Notes: generated from the letters alone by a model not told the origin. DNA of 64,000 nucleotides from Sphingosinicella microcystinivorans (GCF_027941835.1 NZ_CP116005.1:1317501-1381500), one strand, 5' to 3'. Positions 1-8,462 are shown, counted from the first letter of the stretch. Made by a program: numbers and translations.

Positions 1-1218
1 GCCCCAGCCCTCCGCCTCGGCGCGCGCGATGACGGCGGCGATGGCGTCGTCCACCTCCATGCCGTCGAGGAAGCCGGAGTTCACGAGGCGCCCGGGGCCG
101 ACATAGGCCTCGTCGCCGATCGGCGCGTCCGCGTCGCCGACGACGCGCGTCACCGGAAGCTGGTATTTCCGCGCGAAATCGAGGTCGCGCTGGTCGTGCG
201 CCGGGCAACCGAAGACGGCGCCGGTGCCGTACTCCATCAGCACGAAGTTCGCGGCGAACACCGGCAGCGTCCACGCCGGGTCGAGCGGATGCACGACGCG
301 CAGGCCCGTGTCGTAGCCCTTCTTTTCGGCGGTCTCGATGGTCTCGGCGGACGTACCGGTCTTGCGGCACTCCTCGATGAAGGCGGCAAGGCCAGCATCC
401 TTCGCGGCCAGCCCGGCCGCGAGCGGATGGTCGGCGGCGATGGCGGCGAAGCTCGCGCCGAACAGCGTGTCCGGGCGCGTCGTGAACACGTCGAGGCCGT
501 CGTCGCGGCCTTCGATCGCGAAGCGGAACTTGAGGCCCCGGCTTCGGCCGATCCAGTTCTCCTGCATCAGCCGCACCTTGTCCGGCCACTGGTCGAGGCC
601 GGAAAGCCCGTCGAGCAGGTCGTCGGCGAAGGCGGTGATCTTCAGGAACCACTGGCTGAGCAGGCGGCGCTCCACGGGCGCGCCGGAGCGCCAGCCCTTG
701 CCGTCGATCACCTGCTCGTTGGCGAGCACGGTCATGTCGACCGGGTCCCAGTTGACGTAGCTTTCCTTGCGATAGACGAGGCCCGCCTCGTACATCTTCA
801 GGAACAGCGCCTGCTCGTGGCCGTAGTATTCGGCGTCGCAGGTCGCGAACTCGCGGCTCCAGTCGAGCGCGAAGCCGAGGCTCCTGAACTGCTCGCGCAT
901 CGCGGCGATGTTCTGCCGCGTCCAGCTTTCGGGGTGCGTCTTCTTCTCGAAGGCGGCGTTCTCGGCGGGCATCCCGAAGGCGTCCCAGCCCATCGGGTGC
1001 AGCACCTCGAAGCCGCGCGCGCGGCGGAAGCGCGCGATCACGTCGCCCATCGTGTAGTTGCGCACGTGGCCCATGTGCAGACGCCCCGACGGATAGGGGA
1101 ACATCTCCAGCACGTAGGTCTTGGGCTTTTCGGAGGCGCTGTCCGCCGCGAAGGCCTGGCGCTCTTCCCAAATGCGTTGCCAGCGGCCGTCGGCGACCGC
1201 GGGATTGAATCGCGTCAT
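1..1218 (-). CDS. leuS: Leucyl-tRNA synthetase, N-terminal part (cut by window edge)
   Basis: Class I aminoacyl-tRNA synthetase that charges tRNA-Leu in the cytoplasm. The reading frame starts at ATG 1218 and stays open to base 1, so about 406 N-terminal residues are present and the C-terminus lies outside the window. The class I signature is visible as HMGH at residues 48-51, after an N-terminus typical of LeuS (start [14 protein letters not shown]). The start lies 6 bases after the stop of the upstream DUF3576 lipoprotein gene, so the two are probably co-transcribed. Family assignment is firm from the motif and the N-terminal sequence. Confidence 0.95.
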   Translation of the reverse strand, partial: MTRFNPAVADGRWQRIWEERQAFAADSASEKPKTYVLEMFPYPSGRLHMGHVRNYTMGDVIARFRRARGFEVLHPMGWDAFGMPAENAAFEKKTHPESWTRQNIAAMREQFRSLGFALDWSREFATCDAEYYGHEQALFLKMYEAGLVYRKESYVNWDPVDMTVLANEQVIDGKGWRSGAPVERRLLSQWFLKITAFADDLLDGLSGLDQWPDKVRLMQENWIGRSRGLKFRFAIEGRDDGLDVFTTRPDTLFGASFAAIAADHPLAAGLAAKDAGLAAFIEECRKTGTSAETIETAEKKGYDTGLRVVHPLDPAWTLPVFAANFVLMEYGTGAVFGCPAHDQRDLDFARKYQLPVTRVVGDADAPIGDEAYVGPGRLVNSGFLDGMEVDDAIAAVIARAEAEGWG

Positions 1219-1224
1219 CGGCCC

Positions 1225-1659
1225 TCAGCCCTGATACACGGCCCTGCGCATGTCGCGGGCGCGGGCGAGGATGGTTTCCTCCAGCTTCTGTACGGTGCCG
1301 GCGCGCACCGGGGCATCCACCCAGTTGCCGCCCTGCTGCTGCTGGCGGACGGCGGCGACGCGCAGCGCGTCGGCGCGCAATTCGCGGTCGAGGATGTAGA
1401 CGGTCACCTTCACGCGCTCGCCGGGCGCCTGCGGATTGGCGTACCAGTCGGTGACGATGACGCCGCCGTTCGAATCGACCTGCGCCATCGGCATGAACGC
1501 CAGCGTTTCGAGGCTCGCCCGCCAGAGGTAGGAATTGACGCCGATCGTCGTCGTCGTCGCGGCGGCGAGGTCGGCGCGCGGCGCGGCCTTCTTGCCTCCG
1601 CAGGCGGCGAGCAGGGCCAGCGCGACCGCCAGACCCATAATGCGTGCACTCGTCTTCAC
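1225..1659 (-). CDS. DUF3576 family lipoprotein
   Basis: A 144-residue protein with a lipoprotein signal: a short basic N-terminus, a hydrophobic stretch and a lipobox ending LLAAC at about residue 20, so it is expected to be acylated and held at the outer membrane or periplasm. The remainder matches the DUF3576 type as I remember it (YLWRASLETLAFMP, then DWYANP). No biochemical function is known for the family. It sits directly upstream of leuS with a 6-base gap, which suggests an operon. The family name is from memory; the lipoprotein nature is read directly. Confidence 0.85.
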   Translation of the reverse strand: MKTSARIMGLAVALALLAACGGKKAAPRADLAAATTTTIGVNSYLWRASLETLAFMPMAQVDSNGGVIVTDWYANPQAPGERVKVTVYILDRELRADALRVAAVRQQQQGGNWVDAPVRAGTVQKLEETILARARDMRRAVYQG

Positions 1660-1838
1660 GTGGATTTCCGCTCCATCAGGCTTGCTCGGCGGCCGTTATA
1701 GGCAGCGCTTTCGGGGGCGCATAGCCCCTCTTCGCGTTGCATTCGCTGTTGAGATGTTGCAACAGGTTGGAACGAACCCGGCCGGTCGCCGCCGAATGAG
1801 CGATTCGGACTCGGATTCGTGCGGAGGAATCTGTAGTT

Positions 1839-1856
1839 CTGTCACGTAGTTGTCAT
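1839..1856 (+). promoter_or_regulatory. Pho-box-like direct repeat
   Basis: CTGTCAC (1839-1845), four bases, then TTGTCAT (1850-1856): two 7-base half sites repeating every 11 bases, the layout recognised by PhoB. It lies about 27 bases upstream of the ATG at 1883. PhoB binding is inference from the pattern. Confidence 0.5.
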
Positions 1857-1882
1857 AGCGACGCGACAGAAGCGTGGGGGTT

Positions 1883-2668
1883 ATGATTCGGGTTGGGACA
1901 CACGCGACGAAGGCACTGGCCGCGATTTCCGCGGGCCTGATGCTGTGCGCGCTTCCCGCCGCCGCCTCCACCAAGAAGCCGGTCGAAAAGGTCGCGGCCG
2001 ACAAGGCCGCCGCCGCGACGTCTTCGGAAACGAAGCGCAAGCTGACGACGACGGCGGGCGTGGTGACTCCGCTCAAGGCCGAAACGCTCGGCTCGTTCAC
2101 GCCGCCGATGCTCGACAACGCCCGCCGCGCAGGGGTTGCCGGTGCGTCGCAGGAACGCACGTTCCGCTTCACGCCTTCGGGCAAGAGCCGCGACAGCAAG
2201 GCGCTGGCGCTGGGCGTCACGTCGCGCGTCGTCCGCGCGGCCGCGCCGGAAACCGCGCGCCCGGCCGAGACCGAAGCGGCGACCGCCTACAACTTCGACG
2301 TGTCGGTCGCGCTCAAGGGCTTCGCGCTCACCGGCGGCTACAGCAAGATCGCCAGCGTGCTCAGCGACGAGCGCGAGGGCATCGACCTCGGTCTCTCCTA
2401 TCGCGGCAGCCGCTGGAAGACCGCGCTTCAGCTGAACGCCGAGCGCGATGCGGACGGCTGGGTGAACCCGCTCAGCCTCGACAAGCGCTACACGGTCGAA
2501 CTCGGCGGCGCCTATGCGCTGAGCCCGCGCCTGTCGGTCATCGGCGGCGTCCGCTACCAGATGTCGGAACCGGATCCCTCGGGCCGCTACCTGCTGCGCC
2601 GCGGCGAGCGGCTCGGCACCGACGCCGAAGCCGGCGCGGTCTATCTCGGCACCTCCTTCAGCTTCTAG
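1883..2668 (+). CDS. Predicted outer-membrane beta-barrel protein, unknown function
   Basis: About 261 residues. The first ~28 residues form a Sec signal peptide (hydrophobic run ending LPAAAS). A low-complexity Ala/Lys/Thr-rich segment follows. From about residue 140 to the end the sequence alternates polar and hydrophobic residues (FDVSVALKGFALTGGYS, then YTVELGGAYAL) and ends in phenylalanine, as outer-membrane barrels do. An in-frame GTG at 1874 exists, but ATG 1883 follows a G-rich stretch and starts the signal peptide better. The gene is divergent from the DUF3576-leuS operon and sits behind a Pho-box-like repeat. I do not recognise a named family. Confidence 0.7.
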   Translation: MIRVGTHATKALAAISAGLMLCALPAAASTKKPVEKVAADKAAAATSSETKRKLTTTAGVVTPLKAETLGSFTPPMLDNARRAGVAGASQERTFRFTPSGKSRDSKALALGVTSRVVRAAAPETARPAETEAATAYNFDVSVALKGFALTGGYSKIASVLSDEREGIDLGLSYRGSRWKTALQLNAERDADGWVNPLSLDKRYTVELGGAYALSPRLSVIGGVRYQMSEPDPSGRYLLRRGERLGTDAEAGAVYLGTSFSF

Positions 2669-2691
2669 GACCGGTTCCGCGCGTTCCCGTC

Positions 2692-2707
2692 TCTCTCCGC
2701 GGGGAGA
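2692..2707. terminator. Hairpin between convergent genes
   Basis: CTCTCC and GGAGAG pair around a four-base GC loop, just after the stop of the barrel gene and before the stop of the ThiE-like gene. There is no clear T-run on either side, so it is at most a weak bidirectional terminator. Confidence 0.35.
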
Positions 2708-2722
2708 GGAGCGAACAAAATC

Positions 2723-3274
2723 TCATAGCCACGCGTCGATCGCGCCCCATGCCTGCGCGCCGAGCGGCTGCATCCGCGCGTAGCGCTCGCGGTTCATGCC
2801 GCCGAGCGCGGCGACGGCGATCCCCGCTCCACGCGCCATCAGCCCGAACCGGAGCGGGCCAAGCGTCCGGGCGCCGGGGTGCGAGCGTGTCGGGAACACG
2901 GGGGAGAGAAATACCAGCCGTGCACCTGCCCTTCGCGCCCGTACCAGCCCTGCGCGATCATGTGACGCTGCCGTTATGACGTCACGTGCCGGGCGTCCGC
3001 CGTCCGGCATATGGACCCCCGCCGCGCCTACGGCACGCGCGAGCCGGGCGTCGCCCGCGACGACAAGCATGTGCCCATGTCGCCGTGCCAGAGCCGCCGC
3101 GCGTTTGGCGATAGCGCGCCGGTCGGCTGCGCCGTAGTGCCTGAGCACGACGCCGCTGCCGCGCGGCAGGCGGCGGATGGCGTCCCACAGCGCCTCGCCC
3201 ATGCGCGGGTCGGTGAACAGCCAGATTTCAGGCAACGTCTCGGGCAGGGGCTGGCGGGAGTGGCGGCGTCGCAT
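2723..3274 (-). CDS. Thiamine phosphate synthase-like (ThiE/TenI family) protein
   Basis: 183 residues from ATG 3274; a longer frame would run into the opposite yggS gene. Typical TIM-barrel elements of the ThiE/TenI family are visible: IWLFTDPRM near the N-terminus, the substrate-loop type sequence VGAAGVHMPDGG in the middle, LVFLSPVFPTRSHPG, and the C-terminal VAALGGMN. True ThiE couples the thiazole and pyrimidine halves of thiamine. This copy is short, and stand-alone copies like this are often annotated only as 'thiamine phosphate synthase'. It starts 22 bases from yggS and is divergent from it. Enzyme activity is inferred. Confidence 0.75.
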   Translation of the reverse strand: MRRRHSRQPLPETLPEIWLFTDPRMGEALWDAIRRLPRGSGVVLRHYGAADRRAIAKRAAALARRHGHMLVVAGDARLARAVGAAGVHMPDGGRPARDVITAASHDRAGLVRARRAGARLVFLSPVFPTRSHPGARTLGPLRFGLMARGAGIAVAALGGMNRERYARMQPLGAQAWGAIDAWL

Positions 3275-3296
3275 CCCCCTCTCTATAGGGAAGCGC

Positions 3297-3959
3297 ATGA
3301 CCGCTGCCGAGACGCTCGCCGACATTCATGCCCGCATCGAAAAGGCCGCGAAGAGCGTGGGCCGCAAGCCGGATGTGACGCTCGTCGCCGTGTCCAAGAC
3401 CTTCGCGGCCGATGATATCCGCCCGCTGCTCGAAGCGGGCCAGCGCGTGTTCGGCGAGAATCGCGTGCAGGAGGCGGCGGCGAAATGGCCCGCGCTCCGT
3501 GAAGTGTTTCCGGGCGTGGAACTGCACCTCGTCGGCCAACTCCAGTCCAACAAGGCGGCCGAGGCCGTCGCGCTGTTCGATGTCATTCATTCGCTCGACC
3601 GGCCCTCGCTCGTCGCCGCGCTCGCGAAGGCGATGGCGGCGTCGGGGCGCCGCGTGCCCTGCTTCGTGCAGGTGAATATCGGCGACGAGTCGCAGAAAGG
3701 CGGCGTGGCCATCGGCGATCTCCCGGCGCTTCTGGATGAAGCCCGCGCCGCGGACATTCCGCTCGCCGGGCTGATGTGCGTGCCGCCCGCCGACAAGGAG
3801 CCCGCGCCCTATTTCGGGCTGCTCGCGAAGCTTGCGGCCCGGCACGGGTTCGCCGGGCTCAGCATGGGCATGTCGGCCGATTTCGAGATGGCCGTCACGC
3901 TCGGCGCCACGCATGTGCGTGTCGGCTCGGCGCTGTTCGGAACGCGCGAAACCCGTTAG
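3297..3959 (+). CDS. YggS/PLPBP family pyridoxal-phosphate homeostasis protein
   Basis: 220 residues. Fold-type III PLP protein that binds and buffers pyridoxal 5'-phosphate and affects amino-acid and keto-acid pools. The PLP lysine is K34 in VAVSKT, followed by FGENRVQEA, HLVGQLQSNK, and the C-terminal SMGMSADFEMAV phosphate-binding segment. ATG 3297 is chosen because it is preceded by AGGGA and opens with the family's usual N-terminal helix; upstream in-frame codons would overlap the divergent ThiE-like gene. It is followed 10 bases later by the oxidoreductase gene at 3970. Confidence 0.95.
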   Translation: MTAAETLADIHARIEKAAKSVGRKPDVTLVAVSKTFAADDIRPLLEAGQRVFGENRVQEAAAKWPALREVFPGVELHLVGQLQSNKAAEAVALFDVIHSLDRPSLVAALAKAMAASGRRVPCFVQVNIGDESQKGGVAIGDLPALLDEARAADIPLAGLMCVPPADKEPAPYFGLLAKLAARHGFAGLSMGMSADFEMAVTLGATHVRVGSALFGTRETR

Positions 3960-3969
3960 GCTCTCCCGC

Positions 3970-5016
3970 ATGGGCGGAGACATCCTCATCTATGGCGCGA
4001 ACGGCTACACCGGCCGTCTCGTGGTGGAACGTGCGCTCGCACGCGGATTGAGGCCGATCCTTGCGGGCCGCAATCGTCAGGCGGTCGAAGCGCTTGCCGA
4101 TGAAAGCGGCCTTCCCTCGCGCGTGTTCGATCTGAGGGGCAATGTCACGGACGACCTCGGCGGCGTCGGCACGGTGCTGCACCTCGCCGGGCCGTTTTCG
4201 CGCACGTCGTCGCCGATGCTGGACGCCTGCCTCGCGGCGCGCGCGCATTACATCGACATCACCGGCGAGATCGACGTGTTCGAGGCGCTCGCGGCGCGGG
4301 ACGCCGAGGCGAAGGCCGCCGGGATCGCCGTGCTGCCCGGCGCGGGGTTTGACGTCGTGCCGTCGGATTGCCTCGCCGCGCACCTGAAGCGCCGCCTGCC
4401 CGGCGCGGTCTCGCTCGATCTCGTCATCGGCGGCCTCAATGACCCGAGCCGCGGCACGACGCGCACGATGCTGGAGGGCATGGCGGCGGGCACGCGCGTT
4501 CGCGAGGGCGGCATCATCGTCGAACTCTCCGAAGTGCCGCGCGGCACCGCCGATTTCGGGCACGGATTGAAACCCACCCTCGGCGTCAGCTGGGGCGACG
4601 TTTCGACCGCGTGGCATTCCACCGGCATCCCCGACATCCGCGTCTTCTTCGAGGCGAGCCCGCCGCTCGAACGCGCCCTCGGCATCCCGCGCCCGCTGCG
4701 GGCGCTGATCGCCAGCGCGCCGGGCCGCTGGCTCGCGGGCCGCGCCATCGACCGGATGCCGCCCGGCCCCGACGCCGAAGCGCGCGGGCGGGGCCGCGCC
4801 GTCCTCGTCGGTCATGCGGCGGATGCCGAGGGGAACCGCGCCGTCAGCCAGCTCGAAACCCCGGAAGGCTACACGCTGACGGCGCTCACCGCCGTGGAGA
4901 TCGCCCGCCGCGTCCACGGCGGAGAAGTGGCGGTAGGCTTCCACACGCCGTCCCGCGCCTTCGGCCCGGATTTCATCCTCGGCTTCAGCGGCGTGAAGCG
5001 CCGGGACCTGTCGTAG
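3970..5016 (+). CDS. Saccharopine dehydrogenase / trans-acting enoyl reductase-like oxidoreductase
   Basis: 348 residues from ATG 3970. The N-terminus is a Rossmann fold (ILIYGANGYTGRLVVE, residues ~4-20), with HLAGPFSRTSSPMLDAC and YIDITGEIDVFEAL following, as in the saccharopine-dehydrogenase-like NAD(P)-binding family that includes mycobacterial trans-acting enoyl reductases. The C-terminus, GFHTPSRAFGPDFILGF, is also typical. Substrate is unknown; in bacteria these proteins are not usually lysine-pathway enzymes. It is co-directional with yggS (10-base gap), and its last 32 bases overlap the end of the convergent merR gene. Confidence 0.8.
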   Translation: MGGDILIYGANGYTGRLVVERALARGLRPILAGRNRQAVEALADESGLPSRVFDLRGNVTDDLGGVGTVLHLAGPFSRTSSPMLDACLAARAHYIDITGEIDVFEALAARDAEAKAAGIAVLPGAGFDVVPSDCLAAHLKRRLPGAVSLDLVIGGLNDPSRGTTRTMLEGMAAGTRVREGGIIVELSEVPRGTADFGHGLKPTLGVSWGDVSTAWHSTGIPDIRVFFEASPPLERALGIPRPLRALIASAPGRWLAGRAIDRMPPGPDAEARGRGRAVLVGHAADAEGNRAVSQLETPEGYTLTALTAVEIARRVHGGEVAVGFHTPSRAFGPDFILGFSGVKRRDLS

Positions 5017-5422
5017 GAGGCGCGGACGGGGGCGGGGCGAGCGCCTCGAGAATACGGCACTCCGCGACCGTGCCGCCGCAGCACGATGTGATCAGTTCGG
5101 ACAGCGCGCCTTTCAGGGCGACGAGATCGGCGATCTTGCGCTCGACCTCGGCGAGATGATCGCGGGCGAGGTCGTCGACCGTCGCGCAGTCGCGGCCGCG
5201 GTCGTCCGAGAGCTCCAGCAGCGCACGCACCTGATCGAGCGAAAAGCCGAGATCGCGCGCGCGCCGGATGAACGACAGGCGGTTGAGGTCCGGCGCGCCG
5301 TAGGCGCGGTAGTTGCCGTCCGTGCGCGGCGGCCTCGGCAGCAGGCCGATGCGCTCGTAATAGCGGATGGTCTCGACCTTCGTGTCCGTCGCTGTCGCAA
5401 GCGCGCCGATCTTCAGTCCCAT
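4985..5422 (-). CDS. MerR family heavy-metal-responsive regulator (ZntR/CadR-like)
   Basis: 145 residues. N-terminal winged helix (IGALATATDTKVETIRYYER, residues ~5-24), a long dimerisation helix, and metal-site cysteines at C79, C114/C115 and C122. The CCGGTVAEC ending of the metal loop resembles ZntR, CadR and PbrR rather than CueR. Such proteins distort a promoter with an over-long spacer and activate it when metal binds. The start ATG 5422 is 8 bases from a perfect palindrome shared with the divergent CDF transporter gene, so it most likely controls that exporter. Zn/Cd/Pb specificity is inferred from the cysteine pattern. Confidence 0.85.
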   Translation of the reverse strand: MGLKIGALATATDTKVETIRYYERIGLLPRPPRTDGNYRAYGAPDLNRLSFIRRARDLGFSLDQVRALLELSDDRGRDCATVDDLARDHLAEVERKIADLVALKGALSELITSCCGGTVAECRILEALAPPPSAPPTTGPGASRR

Positions 5423-5426
5423 GCCC

Positions 5427-5457
5427 TTGACCCTGTAGTGGCTACAGGGTGCATATG
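5427..5457 (+). promoter_or_regulatory. MerR-type operator-promoter of the CDF exporter
   Basis: TTGACC (5427-5432), a 19-base spacer and CATATG (5452-5457) form a stretched promoter. Inside the spacer region ACCCTGTAG and CTACAGGGT (5430-5438 and 5442-5450) are perfect 9-base inverted arms around TGG. Over-long spacing with a dyad in the spacer is the hallmark of MerR-activated promoters; the sequence resembles ZntR/CadR operators. Confidence 0.8.
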
Positions 5458-5489
5458 AGGCGCCGTGCCGGAAAAATCGAGGGTGATGC

Positions 5490-6203
5490 ATGGCGGGCGG
5501 ATGTTGCGGCGGTTGTGAGACGAAAGCGCCGGTCGAGGACAAGGCGTGGCGGCGGGTGCTCTGGATCGCGCTTGCGATCAATGCCGGCATGTTCGCGGTG
5601 GAGATCGCGGCGGGCGTCGCGGCGCACTCCGCCTCGCTGAAGGCCGATGCGCTTGATTTCCTGGGCGACAGCGCCAATTACGCGATCAGCCTCGGCGTCG
5701 CCGGCATGGCGCTCGAGTGGCGCGCCCGCGCGGCGCTGCTGAAGGGCGCGTCGCTGCTGCTGCTCGGCCTCTGGGTGCTCGGCAGCACGGTCTGGATGGC
5801 GGCGGCGGGCACGCTGCCGAAGGCGGAGACGATGGGCATCGTCGGCGTGCTCGCGCTTCTCGCCAACCTCGCCTGCGCGGTCATGCTGTGGCGGCACCGC
5901 GACGGCGACGCCAACCGCCGCTCGGTGTGGATCTGTTCGCGCAACGACGCGATCGGCAACATCGCCGTGGTGGCAGCGGCGCTCGGCGTGTTCGGCACGG
6001 GCACGGCGTGGCCCGATCTGGCGGTTGCGGCGATCCTCGCGGGGCTTGGCGTCAGCGGCGGCTGGCAGATCATCCGGCAGGCACGCGGCGAACTGAAAAC
6101 CGGCAGCGCCCCTCAGGCGATCGCGATCGTATCGGCCGGTGAAAGCCGCCCGACAAGCGCCAGCAACGCATCGCGCGAAACCGCGACGCAGCCCTGCGTA
6201 TAG
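5490..6203 (+). CDS. Cation diffusion facilitator-type metal exporter
   Basis: 237 residues with about six membrane segments and a short Cys-rich N-terminus (GGCCGGC). The CDF metal-site segments are visible as KADALDFLGDSANY (TM2) and SRNDAIGN (TM5). Members exchange Zn, Cd or Co for protons across the inner membrane. It lacks the usual long cytoplasmic C-terminal domain, as do short CzcD/DmeF-like proteins. It is expressed from the MerR-type promoter just upstream. The last ~30 codons overlap the end of the convergent L,D-transpeptidase gene by 91 bases, so the C-terminal tail is probably unstructured. Confidence 0.85.
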   Translation: MAGGCCGGCETKAPVEDKAWRRVLWIALAINAGMFAVEIAAGVAAHSASLKADALDFLGDSANYAISLGVAGMALEWRARAALLKGASLLLLGLWVLGSTVWMAAAGTLPKAETMGIVGVLALLANLACAVMLWRHRDGDANRRSVWICSRNDAIGNIAVVAAALGVFGTGTAWPDLAVAAILAGLGVSGGWQIIRQARGELKTGSAPQAIAIVSAGESRPTSASNASRETATQPCV

Positions 6204-6616
6204 GGCTTTTCCGCCGTGCAGTGCAGGAAGATGGCGCTGCCCATGCCCGGCACGGGCGGCGCGTCGTTGTGGCCGAGGATGACGATGAGGTCGTAAAGCC
6301 CGTCGTCGCGCCACAAATGCTCGGCCGAGAAGAGATGCGGGTGGCGTACCGGCCGGTTGTAGGCGGGGTCGCGCACGTCGTCGGACCAGCCGTCGCTTTG
6401 GTGCAGCCAGCGCCACGGCAGTGCGGTTTTCGGCGCTTGCATTCGGTCCGGCCGCACCAGCAGCGCGCGGACGGCGTAGGTGCCGCGCGGCGTCATGGCG
6501 TCACCTTCACGCTTGTCGGCGGCATCCGCGGCGCCCGCCTTGCCGATCAGGCAGGGTATGGTGTTGCCGAATGCGGTGAGCGTGCGGGCAGCTGTGTCGA
6601 CGCGGATGGCGCTCAA
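6113..6616 (-). CDS. L,D-transpeptidase family protein (YkuD domain)
   Basis: 167 residues. The YkuD active-site region is visible: HCTAEKPYTQGCVAVSRDAL near the C-terminus (H..., S/T-x-GC with catalytic Cys), preceded by ILGHND. Family members crosslink peptidoglycan stem peptides or attach proteins to the wall, but no export signal is evident here, so its place of action is unclear. The best start is TTG 6616, which overlaps the TGA stop of ribA (TTGA); no ATG gives a complete domain. Last gene of the xthA-ribA-ldt operon. Confidence 0.8.
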   Translation of the reverse strand: MSAIRVDTAARTLTAFGNTIPCLIGKAGAADAADKREGDAMTPRGTYAVRALLVRPDRMQAPKTALPWRWLHQSDGWSDDVRDPAYNRPVRHPHLFSAEHLWRDDGLYDLIVILGHNDAPPVPGMGSAIFLHCTAEKPYTQGCVAVSRDALLALVGRLSPADTIAIA

Positions 6617-7674
6617 AGCATGTGCCCGGTGCGGTCGCGCTTGGTGCGCAGGTACGCCTCGTTGTGCGCACCCTCGCCGGCCTTGAGGGGCAGCCGCTCG
6701 GCGACGCTGATCCCTTCCGCCTCCAGCCCCGCGACCTTCGCGGGGTTGTTGGTGAGCAGGCGGATGGTGCCGAAGCCGAGCGCCTTCAGCATGTTCGCGG
6801 CCAGCGCGAACTCGCGCTCGTCGATCTCGAAGCCGAGGCGCAGATTGGCGTCCACCGTGTCGAAACCCTGGTCCTGCAGCGCATAGGCGCGCAGCTTGTT
6901 GATGAGGCCGATGCCGCGCCCCTCCTGCTGGAGATAGAGCAGGATGCCGCCGCCCGATGCCGCGATGGCGTCGAGCGCGGCGTGGAGCTGGTCGCCGCAA
7001 TCGCACTTCAGCGAGCCGAGCAGGTCGCCGGTGAGGCAGGAACTGTGCAGGCGCACCAGCGGCGTCGCGGCGTAGGGGTCGCCGATCAGCAGCGCGAGAT
7101 GCTCCGGCCCGCCCGGCAGGCGGAAGGCGACGATCTCGGTCTTCTCGTGCGCCTTGATCGGCAGGCGCGCGCGGCTCACCAGTTTCAGCGCGCCGGTTTC
7201 GGCGAAACGCTCGATGTCGGCCGCAGCCACCGTGTCGTCCGCCTGCCCGCCCTCGATCACGAACAGCGCGGGCAGCAGCCCGGCGTGCTTGGCGAGGCTG
7301 AGCGCGGCGCGCCCGGCGCGTTCGATGCGCCCCGGCGGCAGGCTGCGGAACGGGCCTTTCATCGGCGTCGCGAGGTCGAGCACCGGGTCGGCGACCGCGC
7401 GCGCCGTATCGAGGTCGAGCCACGGCGCACGCTCGACCAGCACCGCCTGCATCCCCGCCGCCGCGAGCTGGTTGCCGAGGCCGAGGAAGGCGGCGCGCTT
7501 GTCGGTGAGCAGCACGTTCGCACGGGCCTCGCCCTCGAACGTCGCAAGCGATTCGGGATCGGCGAGTTCGATGGCGAGCACGGCGATCGCCGCCGCGCCG
7601 TCCGTCACCTGCACGGGGTGGCCGCGCCGCAGCGCGTCGATCGCGTGTTCGGCGCTTTGCGCGGCGCTCGTCAA
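6613..7674 (-). CDS. ribA: GTP cyclohydrolase II
   Basis: 353 residues. Catalyses the first step of riboflavin synthesis from GTP. The C-terminal half has the zinc-binding Cys cluster (SSCLTGDLLGSLKCDCGDQL), the catalytic YLQQEGRGIGL, and the terminal R-T-K-R-x-R-x-G-H-M-L sequence. The N-terminal ~150 residues resemble a degenerate RibB-like domain, common in alphaproteobacterial RibA. The start is taken as TTG 7674, overlapping the xthA stop as TTGA; longer frames would only read xthA in another frame. Co-transcribed with xthA and the L,D-transpeptidase gene. Confidence 0.9.
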   Translation of the reverse strand: MTSAAQSAEHAIDALRRGHPVQVTDGAAAIAVLAIELADPESLATFEGEARANVLLTDKRAAFLGLGNQLAAAGMQAVLVERAPWLDLDTARAVADPVLDLATPMKGPFRSLPPGRIERAGRAALSLAKHAGLLPALFVIEGGQADDTVAAADIERFAETGALKLVSRARLPIKAHEKTEIVAFRLPGGPEHLALLIGDPYAATPLVRLHSSCLTGDLLGSLKCDCGDQLHAALDAIAASGGGILLYLQQEGRGIGLINKLRAYALQDQGFDTVDANLRLGFEIDEREFALAANMLKALGFGTIRLLTNNPAKVAGLEAEGISVAERLPLKAGEGAHNEAYLRTKRDRTGHML

Positions 7675-8462
7675 AGCGTGAACTCCGCGACGAGCGGGAT
7701 GTGGTCGGAGGGCTTCTCCCAGCTCCGCGCGGGCTCCAGCACGCGGAAGCCCGTGAGCGTGTCCTTCATCGCGGGGGAGACCCACACGTGATCGAGCCGC
7801 CGCCCGCGGTCGTTCACGGTGTGGTCCCTGTTGCGGTAGCTCCACCACGTGTAGAGCCGCCCCGGCGCGGGCACGTGCGTGCGCGCCACGTCCACCCAGT
7901 CGTGGCTCTGCATCAGGCCAGTGAGCGCCTCCACCTCGACCGGCGTGTGGCTGACGACGTCGAGCAGCGCCTTGTGGCTCCAGACGTCGCATTCCAGCGG
8001 CGCGATGTTGAAATCGCCGAGGATGATCGTGGGATCGCGCAAGCGTTCGGACCAGCGCGTCATGCGCTGCACGAAATCCAGCTTCTGCCCGAACTTCGGG
8101 TTCAGCGTGCGGTCCGGGATGTCGCCGCCCGCGGGCACGTAGACGTTTTCGAGCAGGATGCCATTCGGCAGCCGCACGCCGATGTGGCGCGCCTCGCCGT
8201 TGTCCTGCCAGTCGAACCGGCGCTCCTCGACGAGCGGCAGCTTCGAAAGGATGGCGACGCCGTGGTGCATCCGCTGGCCGTTCAGGATCACGTGCGGGTA
8301 GCCGAGTCGCTGGATCGCGGCGAGCGGGAAATCCGTGTTCTGCGCCTTGGTTTCCTGAAGGCAGATGATGTCGGGCGATTCGTCCCGCACCAGCTGCGCG
8401 ATGATGGGCAGGCGGATGCGGACGGAGTTGATGTTCCAGCTGGCGATCTTGAGACGGGGCAT
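7671..8462 (-). CDS. xthA: Exodeoxyribonuclease III
   Basis: 263 residues of the exonuclease-endonuclease-phosphatase fold. Visible motifs: KIASWNINSVR (N-terminus), CLQETKAQ (metal-binding Glu), ILGDFNIAP, DHVWVS, and the terminal SDHIPLVAEF with the catalytic His. The enzyme cuts abasic sites and resects 3' ends in base-excision repair. Full family length. First gene of an operon with ribA and ldt; a structured leader or small RNA lies directly upstream. Confidence 0.95.
   Translation of the reverse strand: MPRLKIASWNINSVRIRLPIIAQLVRDESPDIICLQETKAQNTDFPLAAIQRLGYPHVILNGQRMHHGVAILSKLPLVEERRFDWQDNGEARHIGVRLPNGILLENVYVPAGGDIPDRTLNPKFGQKLDFVQRMTRWSERLRDPTIILGDFNIAPLECDVWSHKALLDVVSHTPVEVEALTGLMQSHDWVDVARTHVPAPGRLYTWWSYRNRDHTVNDRGRRLDHVWVSPAMKDTLTGFRVLEPARSWEKPSDHIPLVAEFTL

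Noticed and set aside
196-1701. 501-codon plus-strand frame over leuS
   Set aside because: Shadow of leuS and the DUF3576 gene in GC-rich DNA; no family features.
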